From Ensifer sp. USDA 6670 (GTDB lineage: Bacteria; Pseudomonadota; Alphaproteobacteria; Rhizobiales; Rhizobiaceae), in the NCBI GenBank assembly GCA_000421085.1, contig ATWE01000014.1, forward strand, positions 62,001 through 126,000: a stretch of DNA of 64,000 nt. The letters run 5' to 3'. Of this stretch, positions 8,090 through 15,950 are shown one piece after another. Each line of letters starts with the position of its first letter. Position 1 is the first letter of the stretch. The position numbers were made by a program, and so were the translations under genes. A model generated the notes under the pieces. The model worked only from the letters and a program-made list of their open reading frames with translations. It was not told the origin of the DNA and did no database searches.

Positions 8090-9400
8090 TCAACTCGCAA
8101 GCGGCATGCTTGGCCTTCGCGCACGCCTCAGTGCAGCGACCATCGGTGCAACCGAGAAAGCCTGGCGCCGTGCTCTCGCGGTAAGAACCCGAAGATAGCC
8201 GCCGGGAGAACTTATGCGATCGGCTCTCTCCAGGATGCATGCAATGACGGCCGCAGCATTTTCCTGGCCGAGGACCGTGCATGCATCGTCATAGGCATGC
8301 GTGCTCACGTTCAGCATGGTCCTGACGACGACAGCAGCGGTCAGCAGATCCTTCCAGGTCGCTATGCGGCCCTGTGGTCCGTAATCGGCGATCTGCGGGC
8401 AAGCCGATAGGAGGACGGGCAGGGGAATTTCCAGGGCAAGGCGGGAGATTGGCAGAGATAGAGGCAGCGGGCCGACCGGTGTCTGCGCGTCGAGGCGGGT
8501 CGAAACCTGCGAGAGCTTCGCCTCCGGTGTCACAGGGTCCGCGTTGCAGCTTTGGGCGCTTGCCGAAAATTTCCCCAAACCTTTTCGCAAGCCGGATTCA
8601 GATTCAAATTGAGAGTCTGGATGTGAATTCTGTATGTGCTGCCCATTATGGCGATCATTGGCGTCCATTTTTTCGGAATTCAGTAGTTTTTCCAATTGAT
8701 TGGACAGATCGGCACGAAGTTCCGCCATAGCATCGTGAAGGGTCTCGACGTCGCTGACCGATGCCTTGCGTGAGAGCGGCGCAGACAATTCCTCATATCG
8801 CCGTTGCTGCTGCTCCCAACCGCCTGGCAGGTCAGATTCGCGAAGGAGTTCGAGGAGCTTGGCGATGTCGCGCCGGCAAAGGCTCAGTCTTTCGCGCATC
8901 AAACGGAGATACTGTTTCGCTGCGGCAAGTTCGGCAGCGGCGGTTTTGAACTCTTCGGCCCGGGCGACGAGTGGGGAGAGGTCGAATCCGAAGGCTTCGT
9001 CTACGGCGCCATTGCGGCTCCTTCGAGCATAACGTTTACCATTCGGGCTGTCGCGCCGCAGGATCAAACCCGATTCAACGAGGCATGCAAGATGCCGGCG
9101 GAGCGTCGTGCCCGCCATTCCGTGGGTACGGAGCGAGAGCTGCGCATTGGAGGGGAAAACGACGAGTCCGTTTTCGCGCGAGAGCTCGGCTCCTGGATAG
9201 AAGCTCAAAAGGGCGTTCAACACCGCAAGCGAACGATCGGACACGCCGATCACTGTCTTCGCTTCACAGAGAGAACGAAACAATTTCCATTTATCTACCG
9301 ACCGGTCCGGCGGGACGTTACCGGCGGCGATCTGACTTGCGAGCATGCCAAGCGTCATTGCCCGCCGCCCAAAGGGCGTCGTCACACTTCCACGTTCCAT
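8090..9400 (-). CDS. repC: Replication initiator RepC
   Basis: A 436-residue RepC, the essential initiator of repABC replicons. It has the family signature start MERGSVTTPFGRRAMTLGML, a winged-helix region (NAQLSLRTHGMAGTTLRRHL, ESGLILRRDSPNGKRYARR) that binds the origin, a long coiled middle part, and the C-terminal PGGYLRVLTARARRQAFSV region. ATG 9400 is preferred over the in-frame TTG at 9418 because AAGGTGAAG sits at the right distance before the ATG. It is the last gene of repA-repB-repC, separated from repB by a 155-bp gap that encodes a counter-transcribed RNA. The known control is by RepA/RepB repression of the operon plus the antisense RNA acting on the repC leader. Confidence 0.96.
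   Translation of the reverse strand: MERGSVTTPFGRRAMTLGMLASQIAAGNVPPDRSVDKWKLFRSLCEAKTVIGVSDRSLAVLNALLSFYPGAELSRENGLVVFPSNAQLSLRTHGMAGTTLRRHLACLVESGLILRRDSPNGKRYARRSRNGAVDEAFGFDLSPLVARAEEFKTAAAELAAAKQYLRLMRERLSLCRRDIAKLLELLRESDLPGGWEQQQRRYEELSAPLSRKASVSDVETLHDAMAELRADLSNQLEKLLNSEKMDANDRHNGQHIQNSHPDSQFESESGLRKGLGKFSASAQSCNADPVTPEAKLSQVSTRLDAQTPVGPLPLSLPISRLALEIPLPVLLSACPQIADYGPQGRIATWKDLLTAAVVVRTMLNVSTHAYDDACTVLGQENAAAVIACILERADRISSPGGYLRVLTARARRQAFSVAPMVAALRRARRPSMPLAS
8560..8710. other. Putative oriV (AT-rich segment inside repC)
   Basis: In repABC replicons the origin lies within the repC coding sequence in an AT-rich stretch. Here 8560-8710 is clearly less GC-rich than the rest of repC (runs such as CCATTTTTTCGGAATTCAG and repeated GAATTC/GATTCAAATT). 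The assignment rests on composition and on family knowledge; exact limits are not visible. Confidence 0.4.
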
Positions 9401-9493
9401 TTTCTTCACCTTTTCCAAGGCAAAAGAAATCCGTTCGCCGAAACGACGTCAAAAATGCTTGACACTGATTCGCGGAAGTGGGATTCTCTAGTT

Positions 9494-9548
9494 GCTACAC
9501 GAGAGAAGGGTTTCCGCAGCGCTAGTCGTTCGGAAGCCTTTTTCTTTT
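9494..9548 (+). ncRNA. Counter-transcribed RNA (incA/ctRNA) of the repABC locus
   Basis: Antisense to the repC leader in the repB-repC gap. A -35 TTGACA at 9459-9464 is followed after 17 nt by a weak -10 (GATTCT, 9482-9487), predicting a start near 9494. The transcript would end in a strong intrinsic terminator: an 11-bp stem 9506-9516 / 9531-9541 with a 14-nt loop, then a T-rich tract 9539-9548. Size (about 55 nt), place and polarity are as known for incompatibility RNAs of repABC plasmids, which lower RepC synthesis. Confidence 0.82.
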
Positions 9549-9555
9549 GCTCTGT

Positions 9556-10560
9556 TTAGTCTCCTGTTTCCCGTTGATATTCGAGGTAGAGCGCTTCAAG
9601 CCTCTGCCTCACGAATTCTGCAAAGCCCGGTGCCGCCTTCTTGCTGAAGGCCAGCGTCGTTTCCGCATCCGTTTCACGGATACGCACGGCGCGGCTCCTG
9701 TCCGGAGCAATCCAGGTTTCCGCCTTTGAGGGCTTCCTGGCGAGGCTCAGCAAGGCAAAGAGCTTTTCGAAACGTTGATCGCTCTCCAGCGCCTTGAACG
9801 CCGCCGCATGGATGAAATCCAATGCCTGCAGCCGCCGCTCATCGCGGTCGATGAGATCGGCAAGTTCCACCCATCGCCTCCTGCCGAAACCCGGCGCGGC
9901 ACCGATGGATTCGATGATGTCCAAAGGCAATCGGCGCACGACGGCGATCATCTTGGAGAGCGCCGCCTTGTCGACTCCAAGGGCAGACATGATCGTGTCC
10001 CGCGAGAAGCCGCGATCTTCAAGACGCGTGGCGAATAAGGCTCGCTCTATGAAGGAGAGGTCGGTGCGGGCGTTGTTTTCCTGCCCCTGGGAAATGACGA
10101 GCTGCTCGTCGTTCAAGTTCCGGATGACCGCCTTGACCTTGGTGCCGATCTCGCGCAATGCGGCAAGCCGCCTGTGGCCGTAGGCGACCTGGTATCGGCC
10201 GCTCTCCGCCGGATGCGGCCGCACAAGTATCGGAACCTGTTGTCCGTGATCCCGGATCTGCTGAACCAGCATGGCCTGAACCTCGGGGGCGACACCCAGC
10301 CTATCGATGATGAAAGAGGAATCGATCAGCTCCGGGTCCAGTTCGACGATTGCGTGCCCCTCGGCAAGCTGGCGCTCCAATTCCTCCGCTCGCTCGACCT
10401 TCTGGGTGATGTTCGAGAGGGATCTGGTGATGCCGCCGACAAGGCCATTGGAGCGCTGGGTGGGCGCAAGGCCCGCGATCGGACGACCGACGGCCGGACG
10501 CTCCCCGTCTTCGGAGGCGAGGGGACTGTCGGAAATGCCGATCAGGTTCTTGCGCGCCAT
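9556..10560 (-). CDS. repB: Plasmid partitioning protein RepB (ParB family)
   Basis: A 334-residue ParB-type DNA-binding protein. It starts MARKNLIGISDSPLASEDG as in other RepB proteins; the ParB/Srx CTPase region contains VRPHPAESGRYQVAYGHRR, RTDLSFIERALFATRLEDRG begins the recognition domain, and MSALGVDKAALSKMIAVVRR is the helix-turn-helix. It binds the parS palindromes (6696, 7664, 11912) and works with RepA to segregate the replicon. It starts 3 nt after the repA stop, so translation is probably coupled. Confidence 0.96.
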   Translation of the reverse strand: MARKNLIGISDSPLASEDGERPAVGRPIAGLAPTQRSNGLVGGITRSLSNITQKVERAEELERQLAEGHAIVELDPELIDSSFIIDRLGVAPEVQAMLVQQIRDHGQQVPILVRPHPAESGRYQVAYGHRRLAALREIGTKVKAVIRNLNDEQLVISQGQENNARTDLSFIERALFATRLEDRGFSRDTIMSALGVDKAALSKMIAVVRRLPLDIIESIGAAPGFGRRRWVELADLIDRDERRLQALDFIHAAAFKALESDQRFEKLFALLSLARKPSKAETWIAPDRSRAVRIRETDAETTLAFSKKAAPGFAEFVRQRLEALYLEYQRETGD

Positions 10561-10563
10561 CGG

Positions 10564-11760
10564 TTACTTCCTCCCCCAGACCCTGCGGATCATCTCTTCG
10601 ACCTCCGTATTGACGAGCGAGAGCGAATCCATGGCCCGGTCGTAGGTGCCGCGTATGAATTGCGAGCGCTCCACCTCATAGAGCGTCTGCTTGGTCACGC
10701 CGGCGTCGGAAATCGCGGTCGATTTTACCATAGCGTTCTGGAGCATGCGGTTGCCGAAGATCGCGCGCATAAAACCGGTCATTTGGCTCTGCGGTCCGTC
10801 GTTGGGCTCGAAGCGCGTGACCAGATAGCGCATCCAGTCATAGCTGGTGCGTCCGCCGGCATTCTCGACAACGGCCATGAGCTCGCTCGTCATCGACAGG
10901 AACTGGGACATCGACATGACGTCGAGCATCTGCGGGTGCACGGTGATGAGCACGGAGGTCGCGGCGCAGAGCGCCGACATGGTCAGAAAACCGAGCTGCG
11001 GCGGGCAATCGATGACGACGATGTCGTAGAAGCTCTCGATCTCGGAAAGCACCTCGCCGATCCGCGCGAAGAACATGGTCTCGGTGGAGCCCGCGATCAT
11101 CGCCTTCGGAGTCTCGTGCTCGAATTCCATGAGCTCGAGATTGCCCGGAATGAGGTGAAGATTGGCGGTATAGGTCGATCGCACCACTTCCGCGACCGGC
11201 CGGGGCGCCTCGTAGCGTATGGCGCCGTAGAGTGTTTCCCCTTCGCCGACGTCCAGCTCCGGCTGATGGCCGAAGAGGGCGGAGAGGGAGGCCTGCGGAT
11301 CGAGATCGATCGCCAGCACCCTGTAGCCGCGCAAGGCGAGATACTGCGCGAGGTGAGCGGATGTCGTCGTCTTGCCGGAACCGCCTTTGAAATTCATCAC
11401 CGAGATGACCTGCAGCTTTTCGCCCGGTCGGCGATGCGGAATATATTTGCCGGTCTTGCTGCCTTCGTCGAGAACCCGGCGGATACGGTCGATGTCCTCC
11501 ATCGCATACATGCGGCGGCCGTTTGACAGCGGTTGCGGTCCATGGCCTTCTGAGGCGATCTGGCGCAGATAGCCCTCGCCGATTCCGATGAAGGCCGCTG
11601 CCTCTGCCGGACTGAAGAGCCGCATCGTCTTTTGGGCCGACGGAGAAAAGATCTTCTTTTGATGTTCCTGCAACTGGTGTGCGAGTTCCTGAGCGTCGGC
11701 AGACAAGAGCGACGGCAAGTGCTCCTGCTCCTCAAGACTCTGGATTCTCTGCTGCAACAT
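10564..11760 (-). CDS. repA: Plasmid partitioning ATPase RepA (ParA family)
   Basis: A 398-residue ParA-type ATPase. The N-terminal 100 residues carry a MerR-like HTH (MRLFSPAEAAAFIGIGEGYL); the deviant Walker A FKGGSGKTT is at about residues 123-132, followed by DLDPQASLSALFG (Walker A') and IVVIDCPPQLGFLTMSAL (Walker B). ATG 11760 is selected over TTG 11784 because GGAGAG precedes it and the TTG lies in the operator. RepA drives segregation and represses its own operon together with RepB. It is the first gene of repABC. Confidence 0.96.
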   Translation of the reverse strand: MLQQRIQSLEEQEHLPSLLSADAQELAHQLQEHQKKIFSPSAQKTMRLFSPAEAAAFIGIGEGYLRQIASEGHGPQPLSNGRRMYAMEDIDRIRRVLDEGSKTGKYIPHRRPGEKLQVISVMNFKGGSGKTTTSAHLAQYLALRGYRVLAIDLDPQASLSALFGHQPELDVGEGETLYGAIRYEAPRPVAEVVRSTYTANLHLIPGNLELMEFEHETPKAMIAGSTETMFFARIGEVLSEIESFYDIVVIDCPPQLGFLTMSALCAATSVLITVHPQMLDVMSMSQFLSMTSELMAVVENAGGRTSYDWMRYLVTRFEPNDGPQSQMTGFMRAIFGNRMLQNAMVKSTAISDAGVTKQTLYEVERSQFIRGTYDRAMDSLSLVNTEVEEMIRRVWGRK

Positions 11761-11774
11761 TCCTACTCTCCAAA

Positions 11775-11818
11775 AACTGCGCAAAATTCACCGATGGGAG
11801 GTGATCTGCGCAGTTATA
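11775..11818 (-). promoter_or_regulatory. repABC promoter and operator (nested inverted repeats)
   Basis: Reading leftwards, a -10-like TATAAC (11813-11818) overlaps one arm of a 9-bp inverted repeat, AACTGCGCA at 11775-11783 with its complement at 11807-11815. A second repeat, TCACC/GGTGA (11788-11792, 11800-11804), is nested inside. This is the arrangement expected for RepA autorepression in repABC operons; the -35 is not convincing. Confidence 0.6.
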
Positions 11819-11911
11819 CTATGCGCCGATTCGTTGCCCTTTTACAAACGCTTAACAAAAAGCCCGGTTGCGCCGCAGGGGCGCAGCAGTTTGTCACCCG
11901 GCTGCTCATTG

Positions 11912-11927
11912 GTTGTCCGCGGACAAC
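11912..11927. promoter_or_regulatory. parS centromere site 3 (RepB binding), upstream of repA
   Basis: GTTGTCCGCGGACAAC is a perfect 16-bp palindrome that fits GTTNNCNGCNGNNAAC, though its inner bases differ from sites 1 and 2. It lies about 150 bp upstream of repA, where RepB binding could also help repress the operon. Confidence 0.78.
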
Positions 11928-12127
11928 TCGCCGGCAGTCCAGCCGGGCCGATCCGACCGACACTCGCGTTGGCCGAGCGACGCGCATCCGAGCGGACGCG
12001 CAAATCTCCTCCAGGCGTTGCAACAGAGACGGTGCCCGCAGTAGATCATAATTTTAGTAGACTATTGACAGCGGACCGGATTGTGACAGGATCGAGCCCG
12101 GCAGGTCGGATAAGAGAAGGATAAGGC

Positions 12128-12316
12128 ATGTTCTATCTCGGCGGAATGACCCTCGGCTACCTCGTCCCACCCCCGCGCGCCGGCGCGGCCCGCAAACCTG
12201 CGGCGAGCAAGGAGCCGGCGAACGACCGGCCCGACCGGGAGAACGCCCCGGGTGACGGCGAACGGGATCAGGAGTGGGCGCGCGCCTTCCTGGCGCCGTG
12301 GCATCTCTTCTATTGA
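12128..12316 (+). CDS. Small protein of unknown function
   Basis: A 62-residue frame starting MFYLGGMTLGYLVPPPRAG with a hydrophilic, charged middle and an aromatic end (WARAFLAPWHLFY). It has a convincing ribosome binding site (GAGAAGGA, 7 nt before ATG), and a TTGACA at 12065-12070 could be its -35. No recognised domain. It lies between the rep locus and a HutC-like regulator; it might also be a leader for that gene. Confidence 0.4.
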   Translation: MFYLGGMTLGYLVPPPRAGAARKPAASKEPANDRPDRENAPGDGERDQEWARAFLAPWHLFY

Positions 12317-12436
12317 AACGCATCCGCCGCAAGTTCTTCTCTTGAAGAGGCGACGCGTCAGGAAACATGCGGGAGGGCTGTCGTCTTGGCGCGAAATGGG
12401 TAAGGTACGGGGTCGTTTACGAGCGAGGGCCCCGCC

Positions 12437-13192
12437 ATTTCCAGCAATCGTGCCTACACCGAAGAAAAACGCCAGGAACAGCCCCTGTCGCTGCATCAGA
12501 GAATTCTGAGCGAGGTCGAGGGCCACATTCTTTCCGGCGACTGGCCGCCAGGCTACCGCATTCCTTTCGAGCACGAACTCACGGAGCAATACGGCTGTTC
12601 GCGTATGACCGTGAACAAGGCCCTGAGCGAACTCGTGAAGCGGGGACTGATCGAGCGGCGGCGCAAGTCCGGAAGCTATGTCAGCTTTCCGCAGGTCCAA
12701 TCCGCGGTGATGGAGATTCACGACGTCAAGCGGGAGGTGCAGTCCCTCGGGCTCGACTACGCCTACCGTCTCGACGCCCGAGCGGTGCGCAAGATGCGTG
12801 CCGGCGATGAGGGGCGCATCGATCTGCCTGTATCGTCGCGGCTTCTCGACGTCACCTGCCGCCATATTGCCGGCGGGCGCGTTTTCTGCCTCGAGGAGCG
12901 GTTGATCAATCTTTCGGCGGTACCGGAAGCCGAAACCGAGACGTTCGAGACCGCCGCCCCGGGCTCGTGGCTGCTCGGCAAGGTGCCCTGGAGCACCGCG
13001 GAACATCGCATCAGGGCTGTCGCGGCAAGCCGACCGACGGCGCAGGCGCTCGAAGTTGCGGTCGGTGCGGCCTGTCTCGTCATCGAGCGCCGGACCTGGA
13101 GCGGCGGCGTACCAGTTACTAGCGTGCTGCTCACCTATCCGGGAGATCGCCACGAGCTCATCGCGGAGTTCGCGCCGAGCGCGCCCGCATAG
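12437..13192 (+). CDS. GntR/HutC-family transcriptional regulator, 5' end abnormal
   Basis: A transcriptional repressor with GntR winged helix (LHQRILSEVEGHILSGDWPP, then GYRIPFEHELTEQYGCSRMT and VNKALSELVKRGLIERRRKS) and a UTRA effector domain to the C-terminus (DLPVSSRLLDVTCRHIAGG). The reading frame is open from 12404, but no ATG, GTG or TTG occurs before ATG 12605, which lies inside the recognition helix and would destroy the wHTH. The start given is ATT 12437. A one-base insertion in the C-run at 12431-12433 would instead join the domain to ATG 12396 with a natural N-terminus. It is probably either a frameshifted gene or one with a rare start. It precedes an EF-G-like gene; no hut genes are near. 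Confidence 0.7.
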   Translation: MSSNRAYTEEKRQEQPLSLHQRILSEVEGHILSGDWPPGYRIPFEHELTEQYGCSRMTVNKALSELVKRGLIERRRKSGSYVSFPQVQSAVMEIHDVKREVQSLGLDYAYRLDARAVRKMRAGDEGRIDLPVSSRLLDVTCRHIAGGRVFCLEERLINLSAVPEAETETFETAAPGSWLLGKVPWSTAEHRIRAVAASRPTAQALEVAVGAACLVIERRTWSGGVPVTSVLLTYPGDRHELIAEFAPSAPA

Positions 13193-13310
13193 ACCGCATC
13201 AACTCCTGCCAACGCGCAATTTTTGCAAGAAAAAGCACCAATCTCTGGCGCTTTGGCTCGTCGAGGGGCATCCTGTCGGCAGTGTCATCCTGGCAGAGGG
13301 AGGAACGCCG

Positions 13311-15272
13311 ATGCGCTGCTTTACTGTACTCGGTCCTTCGCAGATCGGAAAATCCACGCTCGTGGAAAGGGTGGGCTCGCTGGGAGGCGAGCCGAAAAAA
13401 TCAGTTACGCCATATGGACTGGGCCTCACCGAATTCGAAATCGGCGGCGAGGCCTGGTGCGCGCTCGACGTCCCCGGCAATAACGAGGCCCTGGCGCATG
13501 CGCAGCATGCGTTGCTCGCGAGCGACGCATGTGTTCTCTGCGTTTCGCCGATACTGGACGAGGCGGTTCTCGCCGCCCCTTACTTGCGCATGATCGAGGC
13601 GTCCGGCACGCCCTGCATCCTCTTCATCAACCGCATGGACGAACCGCGAGGGCGCATAAGGGACATCGTCGCCGCCCTGCAGGATTTCTGCAGCCGCCCG
13701 CTCATCCTGCGGCAGATTCCCATCCGCGACGGCGAGAGGATCATCGGCAGCTGCGATCTGATTTCGGAGCGGGCCTGGCGCTATCGAGAGGGACAGCCTT
13801 CCTCTCTCTTCGAGATCCCCGAAAGTTCGGTCCAGCGCGAACACGAGGCACGCGCGGAGCTTCTCGAGCATCTTTCGGAATTCGACGATTGGCTGCTGGA
13901 AGAACTCATCGAGGACCGCGAGCCGGCCAGCGACGCGATATATTCGATCTCGACACGGGTTCTGAACGAAAACAAGATCATTCCGGTGCTCCTCGGCTCC
14001 GCCAGCCACGGAAACGGCCTGATGCGGCTGATGAAGGCGCTCCGCCACGAGGCGCCGCGCGCCGAAGCGCTGAGAAAGCGTCTCGCCGCGGGTGCCGGCG
14101 TCGACGAGGCGACGCTCCTCGCTGTCAGTTTCCATGCCCACTATCGCCAGAGCGTCGGCAAGACGGTTCTTGCCCGCGCTCTCCAGAACGGCGTGAAGCA
14201 GGGGGCGGCGCTCGGCGGGGCCAGCCTCGGTGCTCTGCAAGATCCCGCAAGCGGCCGGCCCATCGGCACGGGCGTGACCGAGGCGGGCCAGCTCTTCGGA
14301 GCGGTCAAATCCGACCACCTGTCTGTCCCGTCGCTGTTGACGGCCGGTGTAGCCCTCGCTCCGCCCGACTGGACGACCCCGCCGAACCCCATGCTGGAAC
14401 GGATACTGGTGCCGGCGAGCGAACGCGACGAGACCAAGCTCTCCGAGACCCTTGCGAAACTCGCCGAGACGGATCGCGGCCTGAAGGTGATGCAGGAGGA
14501 GGGGACAGGCGCGCAGCTCGTTTGCGCCCAGGGCCCGGTACATCTGCGCGAAGTCTGCAGGACGTTGTCCGACGTCTTCCATGTCGAGGTGAGCGACCGG
14601 CCCCCGAGCCCGATCTACCGGGAGACCGTTTCGAAATCCTCGGACGTTCACTACCGCCACCGCAAGCAGACCGGCGGGGCCGGGCAATTCGCGGATGTGA
14701 AGCTCAGCGTCCATCCGAACGGGCGAGGCGACGGATTTTCCTTTGCCGAGACGGTCAAGGGCGGTGCGGTGCCGCGCAACTACATTCCCGCGGTCGAGGC
14801 GGGCGCACGCGAGGCGATGGAGAAGGGACCCCTCGGCTTCAAGGTCATCGATGTCGGCGTGCTGCTCACCGATGGCCAACACCATTCGGTCGACAGTTCG
14901 GAATATGCGTTCCGTACGGCCGGCAAGCTTGGCGTCCGCCAGGCGCTGTCGCAGGCAGCCTCCGTCCTCATGCAGCCCGTCTTTCGCGTCGAAATCCACG
15001 TCCCATCGGTCTATTCGGGCAGTCTGGTGCCGATCGTCGCGGCATTGAAGGGCCAGGTCCTCGGCTTCGACCGGGACGAGGCGGCAAAGGGTTGGGACAT
15101 CTTCCGCGCCCTTCTACCGGGCAGCGCGCTCGACGACCTGGCGCGCTCGCTCAGATCCGCCACCCAGGGCATCGGCTATTTTTCCAAGAGCTTCGATCAT
15201 TTCGAGGAACTCTACGGCAAGGAAGCCCAGGCGATCGTCACGGCACACGGAGCGCCGGCCAACGAGCATTGA
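13311..15272 (+). CDS. Elongation factor G-like GTPase paralogue, degenerate G motifs
   Basis: A 653-residue paralogue of EF-G. The P-loop is present (GPSQIGKST, residues 8-16) and the G4 motif is NRMD (107-110), but switch II reads DVPGN (53-57): the family histidine that activates water is replaced by asparagine, and the switch I RGITI-type motif is absent. Domain IV/V features remain (TGGAGQFADVKLSV, AGAREAMEKGPLGFKV, HVPSVYSGSLVPIVAALKG). ATG 13311 follows GAGGGAGGAA. It is shorter than housekeeping EF-G (about 700). It is unlikely to be the main translocase; a regulatory or ribosome-associated role is possible. Confidence 0.88.
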   Translation: MRCFTVLGPSQIGKSTLVERVGSLGGEPKKSVTPYGLGLTEFEIGGEAWCALDVPGNNEALAHAQHALLASDACVLCVSPILDEAVLAAPYLRMIEASGTPCILFINRMDEPRGRIRDIVAALQDFCSRPLILRQIPIRDGERIIGSCDLISERAWRYREGQPSSLFEIPESSVQREHEARAELLEHLSEFDDWLLEELIEDREPASDAIYSISTRVLNENKIIPVLLGSASHGNGLMRLMKALRHEAPRAEALRKRLAAGAGVDEATLLAVSFHAHYRQSVGKTVLARALQNGVKQGAALGGASLGALQDPASGRPIGTGVTEAGQLFGAVKSDHLSVPSLLTAGVALAPPDWTTPPNPMLERILVPASERDETKLSETLAKLAETDRGLKVMQEEGTGAQLVCAQGPVHLREVCRTLSDVFHVEVSDRPPSPIYRETVSKSSDVHYRHRKQTGGAGQFADVKLSVHPNGRGDGFSFAETVKGGAVPRNYIPAVEAGAREAMEKGPLGFKVIDVGVLLTDGQHHSVDSSEYAFRTAGKLGVRQALSQAASVLMQPVFRVEIHVPSVYSGSLVPIVAALKGQVLGFDRDEAAKGWDIFRALLPGSALDDLARSLRSATQGIGYFSKSFDHFEELYGKEAQAIVTAHGAPANEH

Positions 15273-15282
15273 CCGACAGCAC

Positions 15283-15312
15283 GAAACGCGCCGTATCGAT
15301 ACGGCGCGTTTC
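15283..15312. terminator. Bidirectional terminator-like perfect palindrome
   Basis: A 30-bp perfect palindrome beginning GAAACGCGCCGTATC lies between the convergent EF-G-like gene and the membrane-protein gene. It forms a GC-rich hairpin with GAAA/TTTC at the ends. Confidence 0.65.
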
Positions 15313-15340
15313 TGATCGCGGAAAACCGCACACACTTTCC

Positions 15341-15856
15341 TCATCCTCTAGCCCGCACCGGCAGCGGCAAGGCCGCCTGTCGCGAGCCGATGACTGCGGC
15401 TGCGCCGAGCGCCATGCTTGCCGCCAGCAAAAGGGCCTGCGCGACGACGAAGGGAGCCTCGGTTTGCGTCGGCGCGAGCGATTGCAGTGCCGGAACCTTA
15501 AGGAAGCTCTGCACGACAAGAACGAAAAGGTTGAGATAGAGCGCGAAAGTCGCGCTAGCGGCATAGGCCGGCCTCGCCCAGCCGCGGAGCGTCAAGGCAT
15601 AGAGTGCGGCAAAGGCGATGGCGAGGGTGAGGACGGAAATCCCTCCGACTACCAGTGCGGGCGTGATCCCGCTGAAAGGGAAGAGGAAACCGGTGATGCT
15701 GGTGGCCGCGGTGGTCACGAGAAAGACGGCGTGCCAATGGCCGAGCCAGCGGCCGGCGCCGAGCGCCGGGAGGGCGACGAGGCCGCTCGCAATGCCAATC
15801 AGACTAACGACGACGTGCAGGGCGAGGAGGGTCTCGATGGAAGATCCGGGGATCAT
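15341..15856 (-). CDS. Four-helix integral membrane protein of unknown function
   Basis: A 171-residue protein with four hydrophobic helices: LLALHVVVSLIGIASGLVAL, AVFLVTTAATSITGFLFPF, LVVGGISVLTLAIAFAALYAL, and a final one around FALYLNLFVLVVQSFLKV. Soluble loops are short, with a histidine pair GHWHAVF. It resembles small DUF-type membrane proteins of rhizobia, but I cannot name a family. The start is preceded by AGGAGA (reverse strand). It stands between the terminator palindrome and the hydrolase gene, reading in the same direction as the latter with a 94-nt gap. Confidence 0.75.
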   Translation of the reverse strand: MIPGSSIETLLALHVVVSLIGIASGLVALPALGAGRWLGHWHAVFLVTTAATSITGFLFPFSGITPALVVGGISVLTLAIAFAALYALTLRGWARPAYAASATFALYLNLFVLVVQSFLKVPALQSLAPTQTEAPFVVAQALLLAASMALGAAAVIGSRQAALPLPVRARG

Positions 15857-15950
15857 GGTGCATCTCCTGTGGGGGGAAGGAGCCGGGAGGGCGGCGGCGC
15901 AGCCGCTGCGCCTCGACGGGCTTACTGATGGTCCGAGGCGCTGCCGGCGA

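Noticed and set aside
12062-13153. Long leftward frame of 363 codons opposite the HutC-like gene
   Set aside because: Composition is Arg/Ala-rich with no domain, and it is the antisense shadow of the regulator and small gene.
13401-14999. Leftward frame of 532 codons opposite the EF-G-like gene
   Set aside because: A shadow ORF of a GC-rich gene; no motifs, no ribosome binding site.
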